NCBI RefSeq assembly: GCF_937616625.2
Contig: NC_065572.1
Span: 57,819,653-57,883,652 of the forward strand
Source of the DNA: Mercurialis annua
Taxonomy: Eukaryota; Streptophyta; Magnoliopsida; Malpighiales; Euphorbiaceae
DNA: 64,000 nucleotides
Direction: 5' to 3'
Positions 35,358 to 44,730 of this stretch are shown in pieces. How positions within the stretch are numbered: the first letter of the stretch is position 1; each line of letters begins with the position of its first letter. Below the pieces are notes generated by a model. It had not been told where the DNA came from and did not search any database. It saw only the letters and a program-made list of their open reading frames with translations. The position numbers were made by a program, and so were the translations under genes.

Positions 35358-35632
35358 GGGTTAAATATTTTTGAAATCATCGAAACTATAACATTTTTAT
35401 AAAACGGTTACCGAATTATATAAATTTACAAAATGTTATCGACATATATTTTTATAACAAAACGGTTATCGAGATAAAGAAAGTTACAAAACGGTTCTGT
35501 AAAATCCTAATAGTTTAGTAACCGTTTTATAAAAAAACTATAGTTCAATAAACATTTTGTAACATTTTATAATTCGGTTTACCGTTTTATAAAAATACCG
35601 TAGTTTAGTGTGCTCAAAAATATTTAATCGGG
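35358..35632. mobile_element. Foldback MITE abutting the stop codon of lectin gene 2
   Basis: Inverted-repeat arms around 'ttaaatatttttga' and 'tttttataaaacggtta' at the left recur in complement at the right ('ccgttttataaaaatacc', 'tcaaaaatatttaa'). The right end is only about 10 bp from the stop codon at 35642, so the element must lie in the 3' transcribed region. No clear target duplication was fixed. Confidence 0.7.
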
Positions 35633-35641
35633 AAAAAGTGA

Positions 35642-37081
35642 TCAACCGGCCGGAAGTGGCTCCTCCTTGACGACAAAGTTGAATCCAAAGTAATTGCTGC
35701 CACTATAAACTCCGTCGTCGTTAACATAAGTAAACTGTTGGCCACTGGTAAGAGTGTCTCGTTGAGCATAAGAAAAGGGAACATCACAAAATGCCTTGGT
35801 GGCGACCAGAGTTACAGTTACTTTTGTGCTGGGAGGCACTACAAATTTTATGTTAGCAGATAATTGGTTGGTCCTCGACTTTTCGTCCCCCCATTTGTAT
35901 GTATTCCCGTACTCTACGGAATAGCTAGACGATATTCCAACCGAAAATATGCCTCGAAGCAGCGGAATGTGGGCTCCGAATGTCATTTCAAAACCGGTTG
36001 TTACCGATTGGCTGTTAATAAAACTGCTAGTTTGTGTGTCTTCATAATGCAGATCAATTTCAGAATCTTCCATTACGGTATCTGTACTGTTGCTAGTTTC
36101 ATCTGTTGCCAGAATTAGAGTTTGTTCGTTGTATACCCTCAGGTCACCCAGACGGAAATTAACATCGTAAACTTCCCGACTCAGTATTGGCTCTTCGACC
36201 TGTAGATTTGCCTGTCTATCTATAGTTGTGGCCCAGGATGGAGCTGCCAGATAATTGAATGTGCCCAACACTTCATTGGTTCGACGGCAAAATCTGTTGT
36301 TGCTTAAACTTCTGAGAGCAACAATGTTGTTTTTCCCTTCAACTGGCGCAAGTTTTACTGGCCCAAATGATGTTCTTGCATTCTGGTTTACTGCCAATGG
36401 AAATATCGTAGTTGAAGTTTCCTCCCAGAAATTGTTATTATGATCGAGCTTTATACTGACGCTGCCATCGGAATTAGCAACTGTTTGGTTCGAAACTTTT
36501 ATAGCGCCAACATCATCACACACAAATTCCAGTTGGTTGAAAATAGACTCACCGCGGTACTGTAAATACTTGCCGTTGTCTCCCTTGAAAACTATATATT
36601 TGGGCAGTATCACGAGTGATTCCCAGTTGGTGAATGAGAAGAGATCCCATCCACTTTTGTCCAAGTCAGACCATCGGACAACTAAGCAGTGATTATTAGC
36701 GTCGCCCCCTGTTCGCAATTGGCAGAGATTGTTTCCGCTTTGAACGTGCTGGAACCGATACGTTACGCCATCCCTGAGCATGGGTTTAAACAGCGTGCAT
36801 GACCATTTGGATCGGTTTTCCTCCGCCGCATCAATTGCTGCGCCGACATAAACCGACCCTTCTCTAATGCGACCGAGGTACTTGTTGTTGTAACAGCATC
36901 TTATGTGGACTAAATCGCGGTTGCTACTCGATCTTTCAACTCGAAACTTCGATTGAGGATCAAGAATATCATTTCCATCGCATTTCACGTAACGCAAATA
37001 CCTTCCTTCTTCTGTAACGTAACGCAAATACTTGTCACCGTTTGATCTCAACACAATAAACCGAGGAATGAGTGAAGCCAT
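35642..37081 (-). CDS. Amaranthin-type agglutinin / aerolysin-like chimeric lectin, copy 2
   Basis: A 479-residue intronless protein with the same architecture as copy 1: two agglutinin domains (about 6-151 and 153-300) and an aerolysin/ETX-MTX2-like C-terminal domain (about 305-470). No signal peptide is visible. Over the first 173 residues I count roughly 16 differences from copy 1; beyond 'KGDNGKYL' similarity falls to perhaps 40-45 percent with several length changes. The putative inserting hairpin differs in sequence (SQSVTTGFEMTFGAH, then a hydrophobic IPLLRGIFSVGI stretch), but the following YKWG and ATKAFCDVPFSY strands are conserved. All residues are in one frame, so it appears intact. 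The promoter word and the leader are shared with copy 1, while sequence upstream of the TATA box differs. Confidence 0.93.
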   Translation of the reverse strand: MASLIPRFIVLRSNGDKYLRYVTEEGRYLRYVKCDGNDILDPQSKFRVERSSSNRDLVHIRCCYNNKYLGRIREGSVYVGAAIDAAEENRSKWSCTLFKPMLRDGVTYRFQHVQSGNNLCQLRTGGDANNHCLVVRWSDLDKSGWDLFSFTNWESLVILPKYIVFKGDNGKYLQYRGESIFNQLEFVCDDVGAIKVSNQTVANSDGSVSIKLDHNNNFWEETSTTIFPLAVNQNARTSFGPVKLAPVEGKNNIVALRSLSNNRFCRRTNEVLGTFNYLAAPSWATTIDRQANLQVEEPILSREVYDVNFRLGDLRVYNEQTLILATDETSNSTDTVMEDSEIDLHYEDTQTSSFINSQSVTTGFEMTFGAHIPLLRGIFSVGISSSYSVEYGNTYKWGDEKSRTNQLSANIKFVVPPSTKVTVTLVATKAFCDVPFSYAQRDTLTSGQQFTYVNDDGVYSGSNYFGFNFVVKEEPLPAG

Positions 37082-37168
37082 GGTGTTATCTCTCTTTATC
37101 TAATGTGTTCAGAGACTGAATATGTAATTTATTTTGCTTATAGTTGCTTGCATATCTATAACCCACCG

Positions 37169-37178
37169 CTATTTATAG
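37169..37178 (-). promoter_or_regulatory. TATA box of lectin gene 2
   Basis: CTATAAATAG on the minus strand, 88 bp upstream of the start codon. Homology to gene 1 ends within a few bases upstream of it (about 37183). Confidence 0.75.
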
Positions 37179-37182
37179 GAAA

Positions 37183-38095
37183 ATATATTTGCTTCATACT
37201 TAGCTTTCGAACAGCTATTTACAGCCAACCCAATCCACTTTGATCCTTTCCTTTTGTTCTCAATTGACTATCTTATCCTTAAATTTTTTTCTTCATTCCA
37301 TCATTAATAAAGAAACAATCCCCTTTTCTCAAATGACATCTTACTTTTCAATTTCTTTTTTGTGATAGTCCATTAATTTAAAAAAAATCTCTCAATTTGT
37401 ACTTTATTTTCCGTATTTATATATTTGCGATTAGTTGTGCGCTGTTCAAATTTCCATGAACAATCCATAAATTCGATTTTTTGGCTGAAATGCGAACAAC
37501 TTTGGTTTTTTCATGTTGAATGTGAACGGCTATGCATGTTGGTTATAAAAGTAAAATTACTCTTATTTAACTGGTAATATAACAATACTGTGCAAATAGT
37601 AAATCCACAATACAACGACAATGTATAGAAATAAAAAAAAAACAAACGATACACATATAAAATAACAACAATACACAAAAAAATATCAACATATACCAAA
37701 AACACACCACCTATACACAAAAAATACACCCAATAAAAATAAAAAATTCACCCAATAAAAATAAAAAATACACCAAAAAAATATAATTATAGTAGAAAAA
37801 TTATATATCAAAATTGCTTAAAGGGATATTTTAAGTATAACAACTAGAATAAATACCATATCAACTTTCTCACAATTGGCAATATCGTCATACTCCGGTA
37901 TATTATGTACAGTGGTGTTCAAATCTTTCATTTTATCTTCATTTAAGGTAGATTTCAAACCATAGAATTCATTCTGCAAAGAAGAAAAAGTAAACTCAAA
38001 AAGGAAAAAACTACAAATAAAAATTAAAAATTATATGAATCAAAAATTACATTAAAAGACAATATATAAAATATAATAAGCATTACCTCACAAAC
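37183..38095. repeat. Duplicated segment upstream of lectin gene 2
   Basis: Matches 24145-24277, 24756-25215 and 25720-26035 without the two 0.5-kb MITEs. Compared with copy 1, about 1.9 kb of gene-upstream sequence (22205-24140) is missing. 37620-37790 is the TACAC-type minisatellite. No gene. Confidence 0.85.
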
Positions 38096-38181
38096 ATTTT
38101 CTTCACTATTATTAACAATAACATGAGCGAAAGCGAAAATCATTTTCAACAGCCGAATCATAAATATCATCTTGCACAACA

Positions 38182-38455
38182 CACTGCAAGGAATTCTCTA
38201 TTTGGCAACAAATTCTTTTGCAGCTAATTTTTTTTTGCTGCTAAAAAATATTTTGCAGCATTATTTTTGAAAGTTGCTGCCATTAGTTAAGTTATAGCAG
38301 CATTTTATAGCAAATTTTGTTACTAATTACTTAAAGTAATGTTTTATTAGCAGCAACATGCCACAATTTTGTTTTTTACTATATAGTAATAGTAACAATT
38401 TAAACACTATTAGCAGTAAAAAAATTTGCTGCTAATTCTAGTATTTCTTGTAGTG
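38182..38455. mobile_element. CACTA-type MITE (274 bp)
   Basis: Starts CACTGCAAGGAATTC and ends GTATTTCTTGTAGTG, with the 3-bp duplication ACA (38179-38181 and 38456-38458). The interior is made of 'ttgctgctaa' and 'gcagcaa' words. Non-coding. Confidence 0.85.
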
Positions 38456-38458
38456 ACA

Positions 38459-39509
38459 TAACCGTCATATAGAGCAATATTACTATTATCAACACAAAAA
38501 TAACGCTCTTACAAATAAAATCAACTTGCACATAATGCCCATTTTTACAGCAATATTTGCATCTTACCAAAAGAATGCAGACATTTTACAACAACTTCAT
38601 TTTGCATAGAAACATTCACATCATCGTTCTCACAAGAATAACCATTTTTAAAAAACTGGAAGTATGAGAAGCAGTATTAGTATTAAATATTTGATACGAA
38701 TCAAGTATATCCCCTAATCCAGCAAGCCACATTTAAAGTTTAAAATCAAACTTAATTATCAAGTAAATGAATGTAGACATAAAATTGGTTAAGTTAAACA
38801 AAACTGAAAATCTTAGCGGTTAAGGTAAAATAAAAAAGTTTTAATTAAGCTTAGTCAAAGTTTGTTTCCGGATTTTTAGGCTTCAACCAAAAATAATTTT
38901 ACACATGCTAAAATAGGGCCTTCTCACATAAGACTATAATTATTATTTAATAAATAATAAATAATAATAAAACCGGGTAGCAAAAAGATTAGTCAAGCCT
39001 CGGACAAGCCCACATGACTTTCATCCCGAACCCCAACCCACAAACCTACTCCGGAGGGGGGGGGAGTGGCGGGACCATTGCTTCCCCCTCACACACTTAT
39101 GAGCCTATATTGCATAAACCCTTATAAACTCATTATTGAAGCTCTACACTTCCCATGTGGGATTTATGTTGTTTTGAAATAACACAAAAGGACAAATTAA
39201 GAATAAGACAAAATTAAAATAATTTTCACAACAATATTCCCCCACTTATTTCAAAACAGAAAAACACTTGTTGGATTAGTTTCTCTTATAAATATAAATG
39301 CATCAGTTTTGGTGTCTTTTGGACTATGAACCAAAACCTGAAAAGAAGAGGTGTATAACTCACGGTAAGCTTGATGAAGTTTTAAACTTCTATGAGCCAC
39401 GAATTCCATTTGTAAGCTATAATTCTCATCCCTCACATCATACTTTCACAAACTGTAAAATAAATAAAAACTGTAAAATAAATAAAATTTATACATAATA
39501 AAATATATT
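38459..39509. other. No gene; possible old LTR-type sequence at 38930-39450
   Basis: 38930-39250 has an LTR-like feel (CCCCCAC-rich, 'cacttcccatgtgggattt', 'atattcccccacttattt') but no matching ends or PBS. 39465-39490 holds a 17-bp word 'actgtaaaataaataaa' twice. Short open frames at 39298-39498 are not supported. Confidence 0.4.
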
Positions 39510-40069
39510 TATTTTTTTCTGGTTTTCTCCACGAAGGAGGAGTACGAGCTGTTGCTCCTCCTTGGAAGGAGGAGGAGCAGCAGCTGCTCCTTTCTTCCTG
39601 AAGGAAGGAGCTCTCGTGCTCCTTCCATGCTGCTGCTCCTCCTCCTTTCATGGAAGAAGGAGGAGCACGAGGACCGAAAAAAATTAAAAAATTTTTTTTT
39701 TTTAAGAAAATCAGTGACGGGTTTGTAATCGGAGAAGTACGGTGGTACGTCAGAAATATTTTTTTAAATAATTTAATTTTTAATAAAATTTGTAAAAAAA
39801 CAATTAATTAGGATTTATTTGAACATTTTTAAAACCGAAGGACTTTTTTGTATTTTTTCAAATAAGAAAAAATAAATTATACCCCGGCCCATCTATTTAG
39901 TTTTTACTAACGTTTTTATCCTTAAATTATTTAAATCATCAATTGTACCCTTGGTGGGGGTAGAGGTGAAACATGAAAACCCAAAATAGGGTACACTCAA
40001 CTTTTTCCTGTGTCAGGGTATAAATGCAAAAATATTATAAGGTGGGTTGTTTTTAAGTAATTAGGCCTA
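39510..40069. repeat. Purine-rich (GGAGGA) dispersed repeat, second copy
   Basis: Related to 1-520. 39530-39672 is a dense block of palindromic 'gctcctcc..ggaggagc' and 'cagcagctgctg' words, followed by an AT-rich tail that ends 'gtaattaggcc' at 40069. Likely a non-autonomous transposon; ends not proven. Confidence 0.55.
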
Positions 40070-40260
40070 TTAGAAACAGTAAACGAAATACTATACATAC
40101 ACAATACACACACAATAAAAACACTATATTAAATCAACAAAATATAACATAAACTAACAAGAAAAACACTATAAAAACATCCTAGTCAAAAACTATACAT
40201 CATAAATAATCAATATATACACAATAGATACATTATAAAAATAATGTATTATAACGTATT
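40070..40260. repeat. TACAC-type minisatellite, left part
   Basis: Loose repeats of 'aatacac' and 'acaataaaaacac'. The same sequence type continues at 43925 on the other side of the LTR inserted at 40261. Confidence 0.6.
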
Positions 40261-43200
40261 TGTCACGACCCAAATTATTGAACCGAGACCGGCGCTAGAA
40301 ATGGGATTGATAGCTCTGAAACCCGTAGCAAGCCTAGAACCACTCTAACTTTTTCGCGGAAACATGAACTCAACAATCACACAAACATGTAATAAAGAAG
40401 ACACGTTTGCAAACACAATACTATACCATGTATAACACATTGTCAATAAAACTTACGATACTATAATAGTGGGAATTTAACTTGCATAACTAGTACGTAC
40501 TAGCTCATCTATCGATTTATACAAAAGCTGTTAACATAGACAGCATCAGAACGATCACACTAACTAGCGTAGCATGACCACATACATACACAAAATAGCA
40601 GGTATAAACATATACTAGACGTGTAAAACCCCGCTATGCTAGGCCACAACTGGTCACCGTATACTACTGCAGCAATAAGGGAACTCGTACTTTGTGCAAG
40701 CCAAAGGACTTCCGACACAAATGAGAATGTCTGTATAATTCGACACTAGTCACCTGAAAGGTGTAAACATCAATGGGGTCGTACAATGCTAATTGAGTAC
40801 ACACTACTAATGGTACCACTACTAAAAGACAACCATTTAGCGATGGATTTTTTCGTCGCTAAATGGCTAAATTCCGTCGCTAAACGAGTTTTTTTTTGCA
40901 GCGACCAAATAATTTATTTTTGCGATGGATTTAAAAAAATTGCGACGGATTTAAATACGTCGCAAATTTTTAAAAATAAAAAAAAATTATTTTTTAATTA
41001 AAATCGTAAAATGAAATATTATTTAAACGGTCAACACACACCCACCGGCTATACAACACACACCCGCACTGACCCGTAAATATCGCAAATTTTTCAACTT
41101 CCCAGTAGGTCACCCATCCTTCACATTACTCCCATCCACTCCTCTTTAACTTTGTAGTTCCCCGCGCGTGACTCCAGTTTATCCAGCTCAGATTCTTGTT
41201 TTATATCTATGTATATTATATTTAAATATAACAAAAAGGTACTCCCGCAATTTACTCCCGTATTACATAAAATAATTATTATTTCATACTAATTAGTTTT
41301 AAATAAAATAAATTATTTTTTAATAATTATTTTAAATAAAAATAACAAATTATTACTATTACACTTTACTCCCACATTCTAATATAATAATTTTGTTATA
41401 AATAATTATTTTTAAATAAATAATTATAATAAATAAATAATTATTTTATTAATAAATAATTATAATAAATTATTTTATAATTAATATTGTTTTTATTAAT
41501 AAATATTTGTTTTAATAAATATATTTTTTAATTATAATTTTTTTAATAAAAATAATACTTTTAGCGACGGATTTAGTAATCCGTCGCTAAAAGTAAGCAT
41601 TTAGCGACAGATGTGGTATTCCGTCGCTAAATGTATTACTTTTAGCGATGGATTACAAAATCTGTCGCTAAAAGTGAAAAACCCGCCAATTTTCTTTAGG
41701 ATTTAGCGACGGATTCAAAATACGTCGCTAAATCCGTCGCGAAAATTGATTTTAGCGACGGATTTGAAATCCGCCGCTAAAATTCGTCGCAAATCGACTG
41801 TTTTCTAATAGTGTACTACTCAAAATTAACATCGCATTTAAAAACAAAACATGTATATATGAACATATAATATGTTTCAAGAATTTGATCTGATCGAAAC
41901 CCTAATCCCAAAACCAACTTGGACTAGGGTAGAATCCCTAATAGTAACAAGCGACTATGATTTCTCAAATCCTTTTGGTAAGGTCCCGAGATAACTCAAC
42001 CGAGTTTAACCTTTACCAAGTGGTATAGTCTCGGAATAGTTCGACCAAGTTAAACTAGTACCATTTCTTATAACCAAACGATCGATAGTCCCGGGATAGT
42101 TCCACCGAGTTAACTCTAGATACAGGTCCCGAGATAATTCCACCGAGTTCAACCTTGTATCTAATCAAACGAGAAGAGTACTCTACAAAGCGATCTAGAA
42201 TAATTCTATGACTTATCCGGACATTGGTGATCACACAGTCTATTGACTAGGTAGCTCGTATTTTAATATAGCATGCGATGTAGTTTAATATTCATACCTA
42301 TAATATCAAAACTAGTTATTGCGTAATAATACACAAAAGTAAAGTGTAACTCACAATGACCGCTATCCTAATAACGCAAGTTCTATATGTCGTTCGATCC
42401 CTTAGCTATTTCAGCTCGTCGGTCTGGTAACTCGTCGATACGTCTGTTAAAGTACAATAACAGAAACGCGTCTAAATCATAAACATTAAACTTAACTCAA
42501 AACTCTAGGTTACAAACTTGAACCGCTGCGATCCTATTTCCAAAGGGATTCTTGAATTCGATAATCCTTAATCATATTCTTATGCTTAGTTAATACCACT
42601 CACTATATTCGACTTATCGGTTACCGATTGCTTGCCACATTCATTCTGAAACCTTAACCTTAAACGTCAAGTTCTATATCCAAGTTTATGATTTCGGAGT
42701 CCAAGAAATGATTTTGAGTTAGGGTACGTCGTGTCGGGCCTTTGCACGTCGTACCCGGCTAAATATTGGCTGGGCACGATGTGCCCTGCCTTTTCACGAC
42801 ATGAGAAGGTAGTCTCACGTCGTAAGACAGCCTCAAGCTTGTCTAACGTCGTGAGACACCAGTCTCATGTCGTGAGACAGTCAAGAACAGCTCTTAGAGC
42901 TGTTCCGACGCGTCTCCGACCATCAGAAAACCTTGCAATCGATCCCGACATGCTACCACTTTAGTTTAACACAAAACCCAACTCATAAACATCAACAAAA
43001 CATCAATTCATCGCTGTATAAACGGTGTCGATTCAACCGAAGTTCTATTGACAGCAATAGCCCCTAAAACTTCAATTTACAACCAATAATCAGAGGTTAT
43101 ACCTCTGTTTGAGATAAGAAATCAGTAGGAAATTGAATTATTGAGAGAACGATATGAGGATCGTCAAATTCCGTTGAGTAACAAAGATTTCATAAACCAA

Positions 43201-43924
43201 TTACATCAACAACGTCAAAAGTGACGTTAAATCACAAACAACCCAAAGTTCATCAAACCCTAACCAAAAATCTTTACCCTTACCTTGATTTGAAGCTTGT
43301 AATAGGTAGGGAATCGAATTCTTGATCCAACAGCGCGAGAATCATTCGATTCCGATTCTGAACGAAGAAAGTGTAAAGATCGCAAGTTTGATCGCCAATT
43401 TCCATTCTCTGCTACGTTTTTGTTCTTTGTTGAATGAATTATTTCATACTAAATAATGTATATAGTTTGACAAATTGGCCTCTTTGATCCTTTGATTCCT
43501 TAACTAATACAATTCATCCTTTATACTTTTCTTTTAACAAAATGATTGATTAAACGCTTTCAATTCCGATATTTACATATTATTTATAACCAAATAAATA
43601 ATACAACTTTCTAATTTAATATTTCTCACCGATAATCTTTCATCGGTCGATCTCGATTATTATTATATTAATTATTCTTAATAATTAATAATACAGAATT
43701 TTAAACTTCATTTTTGGTTTTTTCTTAAAACTTTCTTTGACCCCGATTTCCCTTATTTTCTTAAATCCGTACATCCAATTTTTTTATTTAAATCCTTAAA
43801 CATAGACGTCCTACTCGATATTATCCTTTTCTTTAAATATCCAAAATCTTATACTTTTGCAACTCTGGTCCCTCTCTGTAGGACATGTTGCACTAACCGA
43901 CACTTAATCTTACGGGGTATTACA
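40261..43924 (-). mobile_element. Solo LTR (about 2.7 kb plus a nested MITE)
   Basis: On the minus strand it runs from TGTAATACCCCGTAAG to GGGTCGTGACA. It is flanked by the exact 5-bp duplication GTATT (40256-40260 and 43925-43929). Both ends match the LTR at 4940-7803. It has four 'cccgagataa.tc.accgagtt' words (41980-42150) and a GC-rich palindromic block with 'cgtcgtgagac' words (42725-42870). The CACTA MITE at 40817-41813 is nested in it. No coding frame is supported. Confidence 0.85.
40817..41813. mobile_element. CACTA-type MITE nested in the solo LTR (997 bp)
   Basis: Starts CACTACTAAAAGACAACC and ends GTTTTCTAATAGTG, with the 3-bp duplication TAC (40814-40816 and 41814-41816). Both subterminal regions are packed with 'ttagcgacggatt' and its complement, at least ten copies. 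No transposase. Confidence 0.9.
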
Positions 43925-44286
43925 GTATTGCCAACACTATAAAGAAAATCTACTTTTTTTCTATTTTCCGTTAACGCATTAGAAACAAACATATTATAAA
44001 TACACCGTAAATAATCGATAAAGTAAAATACAATTACACCACAACAAAAATGTAATATAAAAAAACAAAAAAACACCATTAAAGCAACACTATTAAATAT
44101 AAATACACCGTAAATAATCGATAAAGTAAAATACAATTACACCACAACAAAAATGTAATATAAAAAAACAAAAAAACACCATTAAAGCAACACTATTAAA
44201 TATAAATACACCGCAGAAACACGATACATGCACTCTAATGAAAAAAAAAGGTAAAACTAATACAGTATGCAATGTTTTCTGATTAG
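43925..44286. repeat. TACAC-type minisatellite with a 103-bp tandem repeat
   Basis: Two exact 103-bp units (43995-44097 and 44098-44200) plus a 13-bp start of a third. The unit contains 'tacaccgtaaataatcgata' and 'aacaccattaaagc'. Non-coding. Confidence 0.92.
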
Positions 44287-44622
44287 TGTTGCAGATCAGA
44301 GTTGCTTAAAGTTGCAGTTCAGGATTGCATTCAGCTTGCTTTCTTCACAAGCTGAGATTGCATCAAGCTTTGAAGCTTTGGATTCCCTTCTGCCAGCTCA
44401 GCTTCATTGGATTCTTGCCAGCTCATTGATCCAGCCAGATTCCAGCTGGCAACTCACACTATCAGTGTGATTATTTGTTCTAAGCTTGTGATTGGTTGAT
44501 AGCTAGATAGTTAGGTGAGAACGGTTATTTTAGATTGTCTATAAATAGGTGTGAGTTGCTTAAGTTATTTCTTAAGCTTGTAATCTCTGTTTTTTGATGA
44601 AATAAAGATTTGTTTGCTCTCA
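44287..44622 (+). repeat. 5' LTR of copia element A
   Basis: Starts TGTTGCAGATCAG and ends near 'gctctca'. It contains a TATA box (TATAAATA at 44540-44547) and an AATAAAG polyadenylation-like signal (44601-44607). The 3' boundary is approximate because no second LTR is present for comparison. Confidence 0.65.
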
Positions 44623-44638
44623 GTTTTGGTTTGTAATA

Positions 44639-44650
44639 TGGTATCAGAGC
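44639..44650 (+). other. Primer-binding site (tRNA-iMet) of copia A
   Basis: TGGTATCAGAGC, the standard complement of the 3' part of plant initiator tRNA-Met used by Ty1/copia elements. Confidence 0.9.
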
Positions 44651-44730
44651 AGTAATTGCTCCTAATTTTTCAACTCTGTCTTCTTCGCTTCCAATTTTCT
44701 GTGATTTCTCTGAGTTTTTGAGCTTCAACA

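Noticed and set aside
42731..42964. 77-codon open frame in the 40-kb LTR
   Set aside because: It is made of the CGTCGTGAGAC palindromic words and has no homologous protein pattern.
43995..44213. CRISPR-like or satellite array
   Set aside because: Only two 103-bp units with no spacers in a plant repeat context; it is a simple tandem duplication.
44639..44650. tRNA-Met gene
   Set aside because: Only 12 bases complementary to the tRNA 3' part are present; this is a retroelement primer-binding site (same at 60115-60126).
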